17,203 nt of DNA from Actinomycetota bacterium (GCA_016870695.1 VGAV01000014.1:1-17203); one strand, 5' to 3'. Positions 7,909 to 15,823 are shown, counted from the first letter of the stretch. Numbers and translations: made by a program. The notes: a model not told the origin generated them from the sequence alone.

Positions 7909-8670
7909 ATGACGACCTCAGCCTCCCTGTCCTCCCTCCATCACCGAGGGCCGGTGCTCGTCGTCGGAAACGGTCGCATGGGACGCGCTCTCGTGGCGGC
8001 CCTCGGCGACGCCGGAGTATCGATCCTCGGGCCCGCGGGTCGCGGCGCGACGGGAGCGGAGGCCGGGATCGTGCTCCTGGCGGTCCCGGATGCCGCAATC
8101 GCCGACGCGGCGCGCGCCATCGCCCCGGGGCGGTTCGTGGGGCACCTGTCCGGGGCGTCCGACCTGACCGTCCTGCACGATCAGGTGGCATTCAGCATCC
8201 ATCCGCTCATGACGGTGACGGATGCCGGAGGGTCGTTCTCCGGCGTGACGGCCGCGATCGCGGGCCTGACTCCCGACGCGGTGGAGGTCGCCGATGCTCT
8301 CGCCGACGTCCTGGGAATGAGGGGCACGTCCGTCCGAGACGAGAACCGCGCGGCCTACCACGCCGCCGCCTCGGTAGCGGCGAACTTCCTCGTGACGCTC
8401 GAAGGGATGGCGGAGGACCTCGCGACGACGGCCGGCCTCGATCGCGCCGCCCTGGTCCCGCTCGTCCGAGCGGCCGTGGAGAACTGGGCCGAGCACGGCG
8501 CCGGTGCGGCACTGACCGGCCCCGTCTCGCGCGGTGACGATGCGACGATCACGCGACAGCGCGACGCCGTCCTCCAGCGCCTCCCCGATCGGATCGCGCT
8601 CTTCGATGCGCTGGTCGACGCGACGCGAGACCTCGCCGCCGCGCGAGCGGCCGAAAGGACCACGACATGA
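7909..8670 (+). CDS. Rossmann-fold / DUF2520 oxidoreductase in a pantothenate operon
   Basis: A 253-residue protein. The N-terminus carries a dinucleotide-binding VLVVGNGRMGRAL (Gly20, Gly22, Gly25), then VLLAVPDAAIADAA. The HLSGA at 79-83 and FSIHPLMTV at 95-103 are typical of the Rossmann-like plus DUF2520 family. The helical C-terminal half includes AAYHAAASVAANFLVTL. It overlaps panC by 4 bases (ATGA), so it is translated with it. The same neighbour precedes panC in Mycobacterium tuberculosis (Rv3603c, from memory). Context suggests an NAD(P)-dependent step in pantothenate synthesis, possibly ketopantoate reduction, but that is an inference. The ATG at 7909 has no clear ribosome binding site. 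A possible -10, TACGGT, lies at 7863-7868. Confidence 0.85.
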   Translation: MTTSASLSSLHHRGPVLVVGNGRMGRALVAALGDAGVSILGPAGRGATGAEAGIVLLAVPDAAIADAARAIAPGRFVGHLSGASDLTVLHDQVAFSIHPLMTVTDAGGSFSGVTAAIAGLTPDAVEVADALADVLGMRGTSVRDENRAAYHAAASVAANFLVTLEGMAEDLATTAGLDRAALVPLVRAAVENWAEHGAGAALTGPVSRGDDATITRQRDAVLQRLPDRIALFDALVDATRDLAAARAAERTTT

Positions 8671-9563
8671 CCGCCCGCATCGTGCGCACCGTCGACGAGC
8701 TGCGCGCCGCCCTCGCCCCGCTGCGGTCGGGCGCCATCGGCTTCGTCCCCACCATGGGCGCCCTGCACGAGGGGCACCTCTCGCTGGTACGCGCCGCGCG
8801 GTCCGAGAACGACACGGTGGTGCTCTCCATCTTCGTGAACCCGACGCAGTTCACCCAGGCCGCCGACCTCGAGACCTACCCGCGCACCGAGGAGGCCGAC
8901 GTCGCCCTGGCCGGCACCGCCGGCGCCGACATCGTGTTCGCCCCGTCCTCCGCCGAGATGTACCCGTCGGGCTTCGCCACGACGGTGTCGGTCGACGCGG
9001 CGATCACCGAGACGCTCGAGGGAGCCGTGCGCGGACGCGCCCACTTCGACGGAGTCGCCACCGTCGTCGCCAAGCTGCTGCTCGCGGTGCTGCCCGACGA
9101 TGCCTACTTCGGTGCCAAGGACGCCCAGCAGGTCGTCGTCGTTCGGCGGATGGTCGCCGATCTCGGCATCCCTGTCCGCATCGTCCAATGCCCCACCTCG
9201 CGCGATGCGGACGGTCTCGCCCTCTCGAGCCGCAACACCCGCCTCACCCCCGACGAGCGCGCCGTCGCGACCGCCGTGCCCCGGTCGCTGCGTGCCGCGC
9301 AAGATGCCTTCGCCTCCGGCACCCGCGAGGCTTCCGCGCTCACGGACGCCGTGCGTGACGAACTCTCCGCCGCGGGGCTCGTCCCCGAGTACGCCGAGGT
9401 CGTCGATCCCCGCGGCCTGGAACCCGTCGCATCGGTCGTGCGATCGGCCCTGCTGGCGATCGCCGTACCCGTCGGGGCGGTCCGGCTAATCGACAACGTC
9501 GTGCTTGTTCCCGGAGAAGACGACCGCATCCCGCTGCCCGCGATCGAGATGAGCCACCGATGA
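8667..9563 (+). CDS. panC: Pantothenate synthetase (pantoate--beta-alanine ligase)
   Basis: A 298-residue protein that condenses pantoate with beta-alanine using ATP, via pantoyl-adenylate. The HIGH-like ATP motif PTMGALHEGHLSL spans 28-40 (His34, His37). FVNPTQF at 56-62 binds pantoate, YFGAKDAQQ is at 147-155, and the KMSKS-like DGLALSSRN at 182-190. The usual YFGEKDxQQ has Ala in place of Glu here, a minor deviation. It overlaps the upstream DUF2520 gene and downstream panB by 4 bases each (ATGA), indicating a tightly coupled operon. panD is not in the window. Confidence 0.96.
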   Translation: MTARIVRTVDELRAALAPLRSGAIGFVPTMGALHEGHLSLVRAARSENDTVVLSIFVNPTQFTQAADLETYPRTEEADVALAGTAGADIVFAPSSAEMYPSGFATTVSVDAAITETLEGAVRGRAHFDGVATVVAKLLLAVLPDDAYFGAKDAQQVVVVRRMVADLGIPVRIVQCPTSRDADGLALSSRNTRLTPDERAVATAVPRSLRAAQDAFASGTREASALTDAVRDELSAAGLVPEYAEVVDPRGLEPVASVVRSALLAIAVPVGAVRLIDNVVLVPGEDDRIPLPAIEMSHR

Positions 9564-10414
9564 CGACGTCGAAGGTGACACTGCGCCGGCTGCGCGAGCT
9601 CGCCGACGCGGGAACCCCGCTCGTGATGGTCACCGCCTACGACTTCGTCTCGGGCCGGGTGGCGGAGCGCGCCGGGGCCGACCTGGTTCTGGTGGGCGAC
9701 TCGGGAGCTCAGGTCGTTCTGGGCTATCCCGATACCACCTCGATCACCCTCGATGAGATGCTCACCCTTGCCAAGGCTGTTCGCCGCGCGGTGAGGACGC
9801 CGTTCCTCGTGTGCGACCTGCCGTTCGGCTCGACCGAGCTGAGCGACGAGCAGGCGATCGCGACGTCCGTGCGCTTCGTGCACGAAGCCGGCACCGACGC
9901 CGTCAAGATCGAGGGCGCCACCCCGGCGCGCCTCTCCCGGCTGCGGGCCATCGTGGAGGCGGGCATCCCGGTGATGGGTCACGTGGGCCTCACCCCGCAG
10001 ACCGCGACGGCGCTCGGCGGTCTGCGCGCCCAGGGCCGCACGGCTGACGACGCGGTGCGCGTTGCTCGCCACGCTCTCGCCGTGCAGGATGCCGGGGCCT
10101 TCGCCATCGTGATCGAAGCCGTGCCCGCCGCCGTCGTCGCCGAGATCCGTCGCGCGCTGCGCGTCCCCGTGATCGGCATCGGCGCCGGCGACGCAGAGGG
10201 ACAGGTGCTCGTGCAGCACGATCTGCTCGGCATCACCGAGGGCCGCTCCCCGGTGTTCGTCAAGCGCTATGCCGCGGTCGGCGAGGCGATGGTCGCCGGC
10301 GTCGAGGCCTTCGCGAGCGATGTGCGCGCGAGAACGTTCCCCGGTCGTGAACACGTGTACCCCGCGGCCGACGAGGTCGCAGCGGCCGTGCGTTCGTTCA
10401 TCGACGCACGCTGA
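9560..10414 (+). CDS. panB: 3-methyl-2-oxobutanoate hydroxymethyltransferase
   Basis: A 284-residue protein that transfers a hydroxymethyl group from 5,10-methylene-THF to alpha-ketoisovalerate, giving ketopantoate, the first committed pantothenate step. Magnesium ligands are visible as Asp47 in LVGDS and Asp86 in CDLPFGS. Other signatures are AVKIEG at 114-119, GIPVMGHVGLTPQ near 135-147, the catalytic Glu186 in IVIEAVP, and GIGAG at 206-210. Length and motif order match the family. It is the last gene of the operon; about 194 bases separate it from the convergent TetR gene, with several weak GC hairpins but no clear terminator. Confidence 0.96.
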   Translation: MTTSKVTLRRLRELADAGTPLVMVTAYDFVSGRVAERAGADLVLVGDSGAQVVLGYPDTTSITLDEMLTLAKAVRRAVRTPFLVCDLPFGSTELSDEQAIATSVRFVHEAGTDAVKIEGATPARLSRLRAIVEAGIPVMGHVGLTPQTATALGGLRAQGRTADDAVRVARHALAVQDAGAFAIVIEAVPAAVVAEIRRALRVPVIGIGAGDAEGQVLVQHDLLGITEGRSPVFVKRYAAVGEAMVAGVEAFASDVRARTFPGREHVYPAADEVAAAVRSFIDAR

Positions 10415-10608
10415 ACGGTCACGGCTCGACGAGTTCCCTCGTGGAGTCCGAGCATGGCCGCGTGTGTCTCGCCGAGGCCTCCTGCGGTCGGCCCCACGGC
10501 GACTGAGCCGTCCCAGCCGCGACCGCCCCCGGCGGCGCCCGGGCCCGGACCGCACGAAGCCGGTTGGCCGGGGCGCCGCACCCGGCTCGGCCGCAGGGCC
10601 GCGACGTG

Positions 10609-11229
10609 TCAGCTCGTGGCGAGAGGGCGTGTCGACCCGCCGGCGCCCCGTATCGCGGCGGTCACGAGCCGCTCCACGTCCAGGTCGTCGAGGGGCACCT
10701 TGAGGACGAGCAGCCGGTGGTAGCAGGCGCCCCAGAGCTGATCGATCATGATGTCGACGTCGGCGTCCGCCGGGAGCTCGCCCTGGCGCTGCGCCGAGCG
10801 GAGACGACGGCGCGCCAGCTCCCGACGGGGGAGGCCGTAGACGCGCGACCAGGTCTCCCCGAGATCCCGGTCGGTCTGCGCTGCACCGATCAGCTCCGAC
10901 ACCGGCCCGGCGGCGCCGCCGTGCGTGAGCAGTCCGAGGAAGGCCGTCATCTGCGCGACCAGGTCCGCGTGGAGGTCTCCGGTGTCGGGGAAGCTCAGCA
11001 GCGTCTCGCTCTCGCGGTAGTAGGCCTCGGCGGCCAGGGCGGCCGGAGACGGCCACCACTTGTAGAGCGTCGTCTTGCTCGCTCCGGCCGCGTGGGCGAT
11101 CCGCTCGAACGTGACCGCCCGCATGCCCTCGGCGATGAGCAGTCGGGCGGCAGCGGCGAGCACCTCCGCACGGACCTCCTCCGCCGGACGACGGCCGCGT
11201 CCGCGCCGGAGTGCCGGTGTCGCGCCCAT
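10609..11229 (-). CDS. TetR/AcrR family transcriptional regulator
   Basis: A 206-residue regulator. The N-terminal helix-turn-helix spans about residues 20-60, with AVTFERIAHAAGASKTTLYK followed by WWPSPAALAAEAYY. The remainder is the variable ligand-binding and dimerisation domain. The ATG at 11229 is chosen because AGAGGAGG lies 4-7 bases upstream. A longer start at 11259 (adds MNAPSTRGGA) is possible, because TAGCAT lies 5 bases before it and could drive a leaderless transcript. It is divergent from the dehydrogenase at 11318 and shares an 88-base region containing a palindromic operator. The likely role is repression of itself and the dehydrogenase until an unknown ligand binds. Confidence 0.92.
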   Translation of the reverse strand: MGATPALRRGRGRRPAEEVRAEVLAAAARLLIAEGMRAVTFERIAHAAGASKTTLYKWWPSPAALAAEAYYRESETLLSFPDTGDLHADLVAQMTAFLGLLTHGGAAGPVSELIGAAQTDRDLGETWSRVYGLPRRELARRRLRSAQRQGELPADADVDIMIDQLWGACYHRLLVLKVPLDDLDVERLVTAAIRGAGGSTRPLATS

Positions 11230-11280
11230 CGCGCCTCCTCTTGTGGACGGTGCGTTCATTTGCGATGCTACCGTCATTTG

Positions 11281-11295
11281 TGAACAAGTTGTTCA
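11281..11295. promoter_or_regulatory. Palindromic operator candidate TGAACAA-G-TTGTTCA
   Basis: A perfect 7+1+7 inverted repeat lies 22 bases upstream of the dehydrogenase ATG, overlapping where its promoter should be (TATTCT at 11296-11301 is a possible -10). The low GC of the site in this genome and the divergent TetR gene make it a strong operator candidate. Two direct TCATTTG copies (11256-11262 and 11274-11280) lie between it and the regulator start and could be secondary sites. Confidence 0.7.
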
Positions 11296-11317
11296 TATTC
11301 TACCGGAGGAGATCATC

Positions 11318-12055
11318 ATGAGCAGCAGCGCGGATCGTGTCGCCATCGTCACCGGCGGCTCCGGCGGCATCGGGCGCGCGAGCGCCGAACGTCTCGCCGC
11401 GGACGGCATGGCGGTCGTCGTCCACTACGCCGGCAACAAGGACCGGGCCGACGAGACGGTCGCCCGGATCACGGATGCCGGCGGTCGCGCCGTCGCCGTC
11501 GGAGCGGACATCGCCGACGAGGCGCAGATGGCGGTGGTCTTCGACACGGCGGAGGAGCGGTTCGGCGGGGTGGACGTGCTCGTGCACACGGCGGGCATCA
11601 TGCTGCTGTCGCCGCTCGTCGACCTGGACCTCGAGACCTTCGACCGCGTGCAGCGGACCAACGTGCGCGGGACGTTCGTCGCCGACCAGCTCGCTGCGCG
11701 GCGGGTGCGCTCCGGTGGAGCGATCATCAACTTCTCGACCTCGGTGACGCGGCTGCAGATCCCCGGGTACGGCGCCTACGCCGCGTCCAAGGGCGCCGTG
11801 GAGGCGTTGACGCTCATCCTCGCCCGCGAGCTCCGCGGGCGCGACGTGACGGTCAACGCCGTCTCGCCCGGCCCCACGGCGACCCCGCTGTTCTTCGAGG
11901 GCAAGAGCCCGGAGCAGATCGAGGGGATCGCGGCATCCACTCCGATGGGTCGACTCGGCACCCCCGCCGACATCGCCGAGACGGTGTCGTTCCTCGCCGG
12001 GCCCGCGCGCTGGGTCAACGGCCAGGTGCTCTACGTCAACGGGGGCGCCGCCTGA
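11318..12055 (+). CDS. SDR family oxidoreductase (classical short-chain dehydrogenase)
   Basis: A 245-residue NAD(P)-dependent dehydrogenase. The nucleotide-binding TGGSGGIG is at residues 12-19. HTAG at 90-93 stands in for NNAG. The catalytic Tyr154-x3-Lys158 is in YGAYAASK, with a Ser/Thr cluster at 140-142 (NFSTS) supplying the third catalytic residue. NAVSPGPTATPLF follows, and the C-terminus WVNGQVLYVNGGAA is typical. The substrate is unknown. The ATG at 11318 has GGAGGA 7 bases upstream. The same frame is open upstream to 11075, but that stretch is antisense to the TetR gene and is not used. Divergence from the TetR gene implies ligand-inducible expression. Confidence 0.93.
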   Translation: MSSSADRVAIVTGGSGGIGRASAERLAADGMAVVVHYAGNKDRADETVARITDAGGRAVAVGADIADEAQMAVVFDTAEERFGGVDVLVHTAGIMLLSPLVDLDLETFDRVQRTNVRGTFVADQLAARRVRSGGAIINFSTSVTRLQIPGYGAYAASKGAVEALTLILARELRGRDVTVNAVSPGPTATPLFFEGKSPEQIEGIAASTPMGRLGTPADIAETVSFLAGPARWVNGQVLYVNGGAA

Positions 12056-12091
12056 CGCCGGCCCCGGCGGACCGCGCCGCGCGGGGGATCC

Positions 12092-12982
12092 TCAGCGCGG
12101 ATCGCGTCCCAGGACCTCGGCGAGCACGTGGCGGGCGAAATCCGCCTCGCCAGGGGTCACGTTGGTCAGCATGATGAGTCCCTTCCACAACGTCCATCCT
12201 GCGCCGCGCGCCCAGGTCGCATCGTCGAACCCGACGGTGCGGCGGAACGTCGCCCGGGCGTGTCCGCGGAACCTCGTCCACAGGATCACCGTGTCGCACG
12301 CCGGGTCGCCGACGGCGGAGCAGCCGAAGTCGATGACGGCCGTGAGACGGTGGTCGTCGTCGACGAGCAGGTTGCCGATGGCGACGTCGCCGTGGACCCA
12401 GACCGGCGGTCCCGTGAACGTCGCGTCGACCGCCTCCCGCCAGATCCCGCCAGCACGGTCGCGGTCCGATCGGTCGAGAAGAGCCAGTCGGGGCAACACC
12501 TGATCCTCCCACTGCGCGACGTTGCCCCCGCGGAACGCGCTGTGCAGCCCGGGGGGCGGACCGCCGTCGTCGTCCACCCGGTGCAGAGCGGCGAGGAACG
12601 ACGCCAGCCCGTCGGCCAGGGCCACGTCGTCGGCCATCCGAGCGGCATCCGGCCGATGCCCGTCGATCCACTCGTAGACCGACCACGGTGCCGGGAAGAG
12701 GGCGGTCGCGCGACCGCGGCCCGCGACGACGGGGATCCGCAGGGGGAGCAGGGGAGCGAGCAGCGGCAGCCACCGCTGCTCCTTCTCGACCTGGGGGACG
12801 TAATCCGCGTCGGCGGGAAGACGCACGAGGTGGTCCCGGCCGAGACGGAACGTGCGGTGGTCGTTCCCGGACTCGGGCACGGCCACCACGGGGTCCCCGC
12901 CCCACCGCGGGAACTCGGCGCGCACGAGTGCCGTGACGAGCGTCGGGTCGATGGCATCCCGTGGGGGGAAGGTCGCGCTCAT
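12092..12982 (-). CDS. APH-fold phosphotransferase family protein
   Basis: A 296-residue protein of the aminoglycoside phosphotransferase / choline kinase fold. The catalytic loop HGDVAIGNLL (His197, Asp199, Asn204) and metal-binding IDFGCSAVGDPACD (Asp218) are intact. The N-lobe has FRLGRDHLVRLP, in which Arg54 occupies the usual ATP-lysine region, and YEWIDGHRPD as the hinge. Members phosphorylate aminoglycosides, macrolides, homoserine or other hydroxyl compounds; the substrate and any resistance role cannot be inferred. It converges on the dehydrogenase gene with a 36-base gap of short GC palindromes. The ATG at 12982 has no Shine-Dalgarno but has TAGCCT exactly 6 bases upstream. Confidence 0.88.
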   Translation of the reverse strand: MSATFPPRDAIDPTLVTALVRAEFPRWGGDPVVAVPESGNDHRTFRLGRDHLVRLPADADYVPQVEKEQRWLPLLAPLLPLRIPVVAGRGRATALFPAPWSVYEWIDGHRPDAARMADDVALADGLASFLAALHRVDDDGGPPPGLHSAFRGGNVAQWEDQVLPRLALLDRSDRDRAGGIWREAVDATFTGPPVWVHGDVAIGNLLVDDDHRLTAVIDFGCSAVGDPACDTVILWTRFRGHARATFRRTVGFDDATWARGAGWTLWKGLIMLTNVTPGEADFARHVLAEVLGRDPR

Positions 12983-12988
12983 CGCGCC

Positions 12989-12994
12989 AGGCTA
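12989..12994 (-). promoter_or_regulatory. Putative -10 hexamer TAGCCT of a leaderless promoter
   Basis: The minus strand reads TAGCCT, ggcgcg, then ATG at 12982. A TTGCGA lies further upstream with a 14-base spacer, too short for a standard -35, so only the -10 is proposed. Confidence 0.5.
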
Positions 12995-13044
12995 GCCCGC
13001 GCCCGTCTTCGCAACGTCATCACCGCGTTCTGAGCGGGGACCAG

Positions 13045-13076
13045 GACGGCCCCCGAGCCTGAGCTCCGGGGCCGTC
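13045..13076 (-). terminator. Hairpin terminator downstream of the DUF3500 gene
   Basis: The arms 13045-13058 (GACGGCCCCCGAGC) and 13063-13076 (GCTCCGGGGCCGTC) pair at 13 of 14 positions around the 4-base loop CTGA. The hairpin starts 16 bases past the DUF3500 stop codon. There is no T run, as is common in actinobacteria. Confidence 0.7.
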
Positions 13077-13091
13077 GGGCGTCCGGCGCTC

Positions 13092-14372
13092 TCAGGCGCC
13101 CGGGGCTCCGCCCCCGGGACCGCCGGCCATGCCGCTGGCCGCCTGCTGCTCGACGCTGTCGGCGTAGTCGTTGGACGGGTCCCGGTAGATGGTGTGGACG
13201 TGCCCCCAGCCGGAGGTGGTGACGCCGGACACGTCGGCCCCGGCCGAGCCCTGCTGGGCCTGGAAGGCGATGTACACGTTCGGCCCCGAGATGGAGAAGT
13301 TGATGCCGTCGCCCGTGGTCATGTCGTACACCGTCTCGCCGGACCACGCGATCACCGTCTCGTCCAGCGTGGCCTCGATCTTCGCCAGGGCGTCGGCGGT
13401 GGTCTGCTCGTCGGCCATTCCCGCCCAGTCGGCGATGAGCTCCAGCAACAGCTGCTTCTGCTCGTCGGTGAGGTCCGCGCCGGTCAGGCCCGCGCCGGTC
13501 TCGAAGTCGCACGTGTCGCCCGGCGCGCACATCGACACGTCGCCCGAGGTGAGGGTCGCCTGCTGCTCGGCGGTGAGGCTGTCGAAGAACGCGAAGGCGT
13601 CGGTGTAGATGCCCTCGAACGGCTGCACCTCCGTGCCGGAGTCGTCGGTGAAGTCCGCTGGCTGGACGCCGAGGTGGGTGGGCGCGAAGGTGATGGCATC
13701 CGTCGACCCGTCCAGAGTGGCGTTGATGCCGAGGTGGTGTCCGCCGAACTGGACCTCCCAGGCCGACGTGTCGGAGGGGTCGCCGAAGAAGGCGATGTAG
13801 TACTGACCCAGCACGTCCGCGTCCGTGGAGCTGGAGTACTCCGACAGGTAGGCGTCACCGGCCATGATGTCGCTGACGGTCTGGTACGCCTCGTCGCTCA
13901 GCAGTTCCTGGAGGACGGTGAGGGCGGCGGACTTCTGCTCGTCCGTCAGGTCCGCGAGGTTCAGGCCCGCGCGCTCGACGAAGGTGATGGGGAAGTTCGA
14001 CCACGAGGTGGTCTTCGTTTCGTCGTCGTAGTCGTAGAGGACGGCCTCGCGCTGCTCGTCGCTGAGGGTCGCGAGGAACGCCTCTGCCGCGGCGGCGGTG
14101 TCGGTGATGGTCTGCGTCGTCGTCGTGGCCGAGGTGCCCGTGGACGCGGTGGTGCTCGTCGACGCGGACGCGGAGGTCGTCGTCGAGGTCGTGGCGGCCG
14201 TCGTCGGCGTGGTGGTGGAGGCGCCCACGGCGCAGCCGGTCAGGGCCACCGACATGAGCACGACGCCGGCGGCGAAGGTCGCGAGGGGTCTGGTCCGGGT
14301 CGGACGGGCGACCGGCGCGTCGGGGTCCGTGGAGGAGCGACGAAGGCGGGAGAGCAGGTTCGTGGTGTGCAT
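13092..14372 (-). CDS. DUF3500 domain lipoprotein
   Basis: A 426-residue exported protein. The N-terminus has arginines, a hydrophobic stretch (LATFAAGVVLMSVALTGC) and a lipobox LTGC with Cys47, so it should be a membrane-anchored lipoprotein. Residues about 51-90 are an almost pure Ser/Thr/Ala linker. The rest resembles DUF3500: LSDEQREAVLYDYDD, WSNFPI, GLNLADLTDEQK and FGGHHLGIN. The molecular function of the family is not established. The start is uncertain: ATG at 14372 is used, and a TTG at 14399 would add nine residues; neither has a good ribosome binding site. The short Gly/Pro-rich tail is GGPGGGAPGA. It stands alone on the minus strand, followed by a hairpin terminator. Confidence 0.85.
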   Translation of the reverse strand: MHTTNLLSRLRRSSTDPDAPVARPTRTRPLATFAAGVVLMSVALTGCAVGASTTTPTTAATTSTTTSASASTSTTASTGTSATTTTQTITDTAAAAEAFLATLSDEQREAVLYDYDDETKTTSWSNFPITFVERAGLNLADLTDEQKSAALTVLQELLSDEAYQTVSDIMAGDAYLSEYSSSTDADVLGQYYIAFFGDPSDTSAWEVQFGGHHLGINATLDGSTDAITFAPTHLGVQPADFTDDSGTEVQPFEGIYTDAFAFFDSLTAEQQATLTSGDVSMCAPGDTCDFETGAGLTGADLTDEQKQLLLELIADWAGMADEQTTADALAKIEATLDETVIAWSGETVYDMTTGDGINFSISGPNVYIAFQAQQGSAGADVSGVTTSGWGHVHTIYRDPSNDYADSVEQQAASGMAGGPGGGAPGA

Positions 14373-14430
14373 GCCCAAGATGATGGGAAGGGCTTCCAAA
14401 CCGGGCCCTCAGCGAACCTTGGACGTTCCT

Positions 14431-14840
14431 ATGAAGGCGGGCGCGAGACTCGCTCACCCCACGACGTCACCGTCGGGGTTGCGGCCGTCGACGCGGACGG
14501 CGAGATCCTGTCGTATCGGGGCGACGAGCGGTTCGGATACGCCTCCACCCTCAAGGCGTTCGCCGCCGCGGCTCTCCTCGCCGTGAAGACGCCGGCGGAG
14601 CGGGCCGAGACCGTGACCTGGACGCAGGCGGAGGTGGATGCCGCCGGCTACTCGCTCGTGACCTCGATGCGCGTCGGCAACGCTCTCACACGAGACGAGC
14701 TGGCCGAGGCCGCGGTCCGCGACAACACCGCGATAAACCTTGTGATGTCGTCGGTCGGCGGGCCGGCGGGGGTCGAGGACTTCCTGCGGGGGATCGGCGA
14801 CGAGACGGCACGGGTGACGGCGTTCGAGCACGCGCTCTGA
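14431..14840 (+). pseudogene. Class A beta-lactamase-like remnant, broken at both ends
   Basis: The recognisable reading begins at 14460 (HDVTVGVAAVDADG) and ends at the TGA at 14838-14840. The SxxK motif is present as STLK at 14544-14555. Where Ser-Asp-Asn is expected, the sequence reads AAVRDNTA, two residues short and lacking the serine. GGPAGVEDFLRGIGDE follows, and translation stops after FEHAL, which aligns with Glu166-x-x-Leu of the omega loop; the following Asn and the whole C-terminal domain with KTG are gone. No ATG, GTG or TTG lies in frame before the STLK motif; the only nearby ATG (14431) is in another frame. It therefore cannot make an active enzyme. A sequencing indel is possible for the 5' break but would not explain all the defects. 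Confidence 0.75.
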
Positions 14841-14911
14841 CGGCAGGGCCGGTAGGTCGAGCCGCGTATGGGAAGGTCGACCCGGGAAGACCCCCGGAGA
14901 GAGCGGACACG

Positions 14912-15823
14912 ATGACTCGATTCCTCGCGGGCGGCCGGCTGGCCGTCCTGGTCCTGTCCGCGGCGATCCTCGGCGGCTGCGCCGGCACGGCCGGCACGGG
15001 CGGCGCGGACGGCGCCGGCACGGACAGCGTGGACGGCGCCGGCACGGACGGTGCCGGCACGGGCGGCGCGGACGGCGCCGGCACGGACGCCGTCGTCGCG
15101 CCGCCGCCCGGGAGCGGCTTCGACTATCAGCTCGGGGGACCCTACGACCCGCCGGAGGGGGCGACCGTCGTCGTCCGCGATCGGACTGCCCCGCCCGCCG
15201 GCGCGGGCTACGACGTCTGCTACGTGAACGGCTTCCAGACGCAGCCCGACGCGTCCGCGGCGTTCGCCCGCGATCATCCCGACCTGCTCATCCAGGTCGA
15301 CGGGGAGCCGCTGGTCGATCCGGGATGGCCGGACGAGTACCTGTTCGACACCTCCACGGCGGAGAACCGCCGTCGGCTGGCGGCGGTCGTCGGTCCGTGG
15401 ATCAAGGGATGCCGGGAGTCCGGCTACGACGGGGTGGAGATCGACAACCTCGACGCATTCCTCCGCTCGGAGGGGGCGACGACGGCATCCGACAATCTCG
15501 CGCTCGCGGAGGAGTACGCGCGCATCGCGCACGACGCCGGACTCGCCATCGCACAGAAGAACACACCGGACCTGTCCGCCGAGCTCCGTGCGGCCGGCTA
15601 CGACTTCGCGGTGGCGGAGTCGTGTCGGGAGTTCGACGAGTGCGCCGCCTACACCGCGGAGTACGGCACCGTGCTCGACATCGAATACACCGACGAGCTC
15701 GGGGCCGACGGGTTCGACGACTCCTGCGCCGACCCCGACCGGCCGTCGTCGATGATCCTCCGCGACCCCGAGCTCGTCACGCCCGAGGACCCCGCGTACC
15801 GCTACGCGTCCTGCGGTCGATAG
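14912..15823 (+). CDS. GH114 (endo-alpha-1,4-polygalactosaminidase-like) lipoprotein
   Basis: A 303-residue exported protein. The signal peptide MTRFLAGGRLAVLVLSAAILGGC carries a lipobox ending at Cys23. A Gly/Ala/Asp/Thr repeat linker (residues about 24-60) is followed by the catalytic domain from about 69 (FDYQLGGPYDPPEGATVVVRD). Family signatures are DVCYVNGFQTQPD, WPDEYLFDT and GYDGVEIDNLDAF at 171-183, whose acidic residues (Asp173, Glu176, Asp178) are catalytic candidates, and later IAQKNTPDL. GH114 enzymes cleave galactosaminogalactan-type polymers; whether this protein does so is inferred from family only. GGAGAGAG lies about 9 bases before the ATG. It sits next to the broken beta-lactamase and converges on the FUSC gene. 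Confidence 0.88.
   Translation: MTRFLAGGRLAVLVLSAAILGGCAGTAGTGGADGAGTDSVDGAGTDGAGTGGADGAGTDAVVAPPPGSGFDYQLGGPYDPPEGATVVVRDRTAPPAGAGYDVCYVNGFQTQPDASAAFARDHPDLLIQVDGEPLVDPGWPDEYLFDTSTAENRRRLAAVVGPWIKGCRESGYDGVEIDNLDAFLRSEGATTASDNLALAEEYARIAHDAGLAIAQKNTPDLSAELRAAGYDFAVAESCREFDECAAYTAEYGTVLDIEYTDELGADGFDDSCADPDRPSSMILRDPELVTPEDPAYRYASCGR
15004..15087 (+). repeat. 21-bp coding repeat in the GH114 lipoprotein linker
   Basis: The unit GxGGACGGCGCCGGCACGGA recurs at 15004-15024, 15028-15048 and 15067-15087, the first and third copies identical, with shorter partial copies between. It encodes ADGAGTD-type repeats in the spacer between the lipid anchor and the catalytic domain. Copy number may vary between strains. 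Confidence 0.8.

Noticed and set aside
10415..10608. Terminator hairpins between panB and the TetR gene
   Set aside because: Several short GC stems exist but none is clearly better than expected for such composition, so no single one is called.
13194..14840. A 548-codon plus-strand frame that would give the beta-lactamase remnant a long N-terminus
   Set aside because: Upstream of 14400 it is antisense to the DUF3500 gene and is low-complexity Gly/Arg/Val-rich. The open frame is a GC effect.
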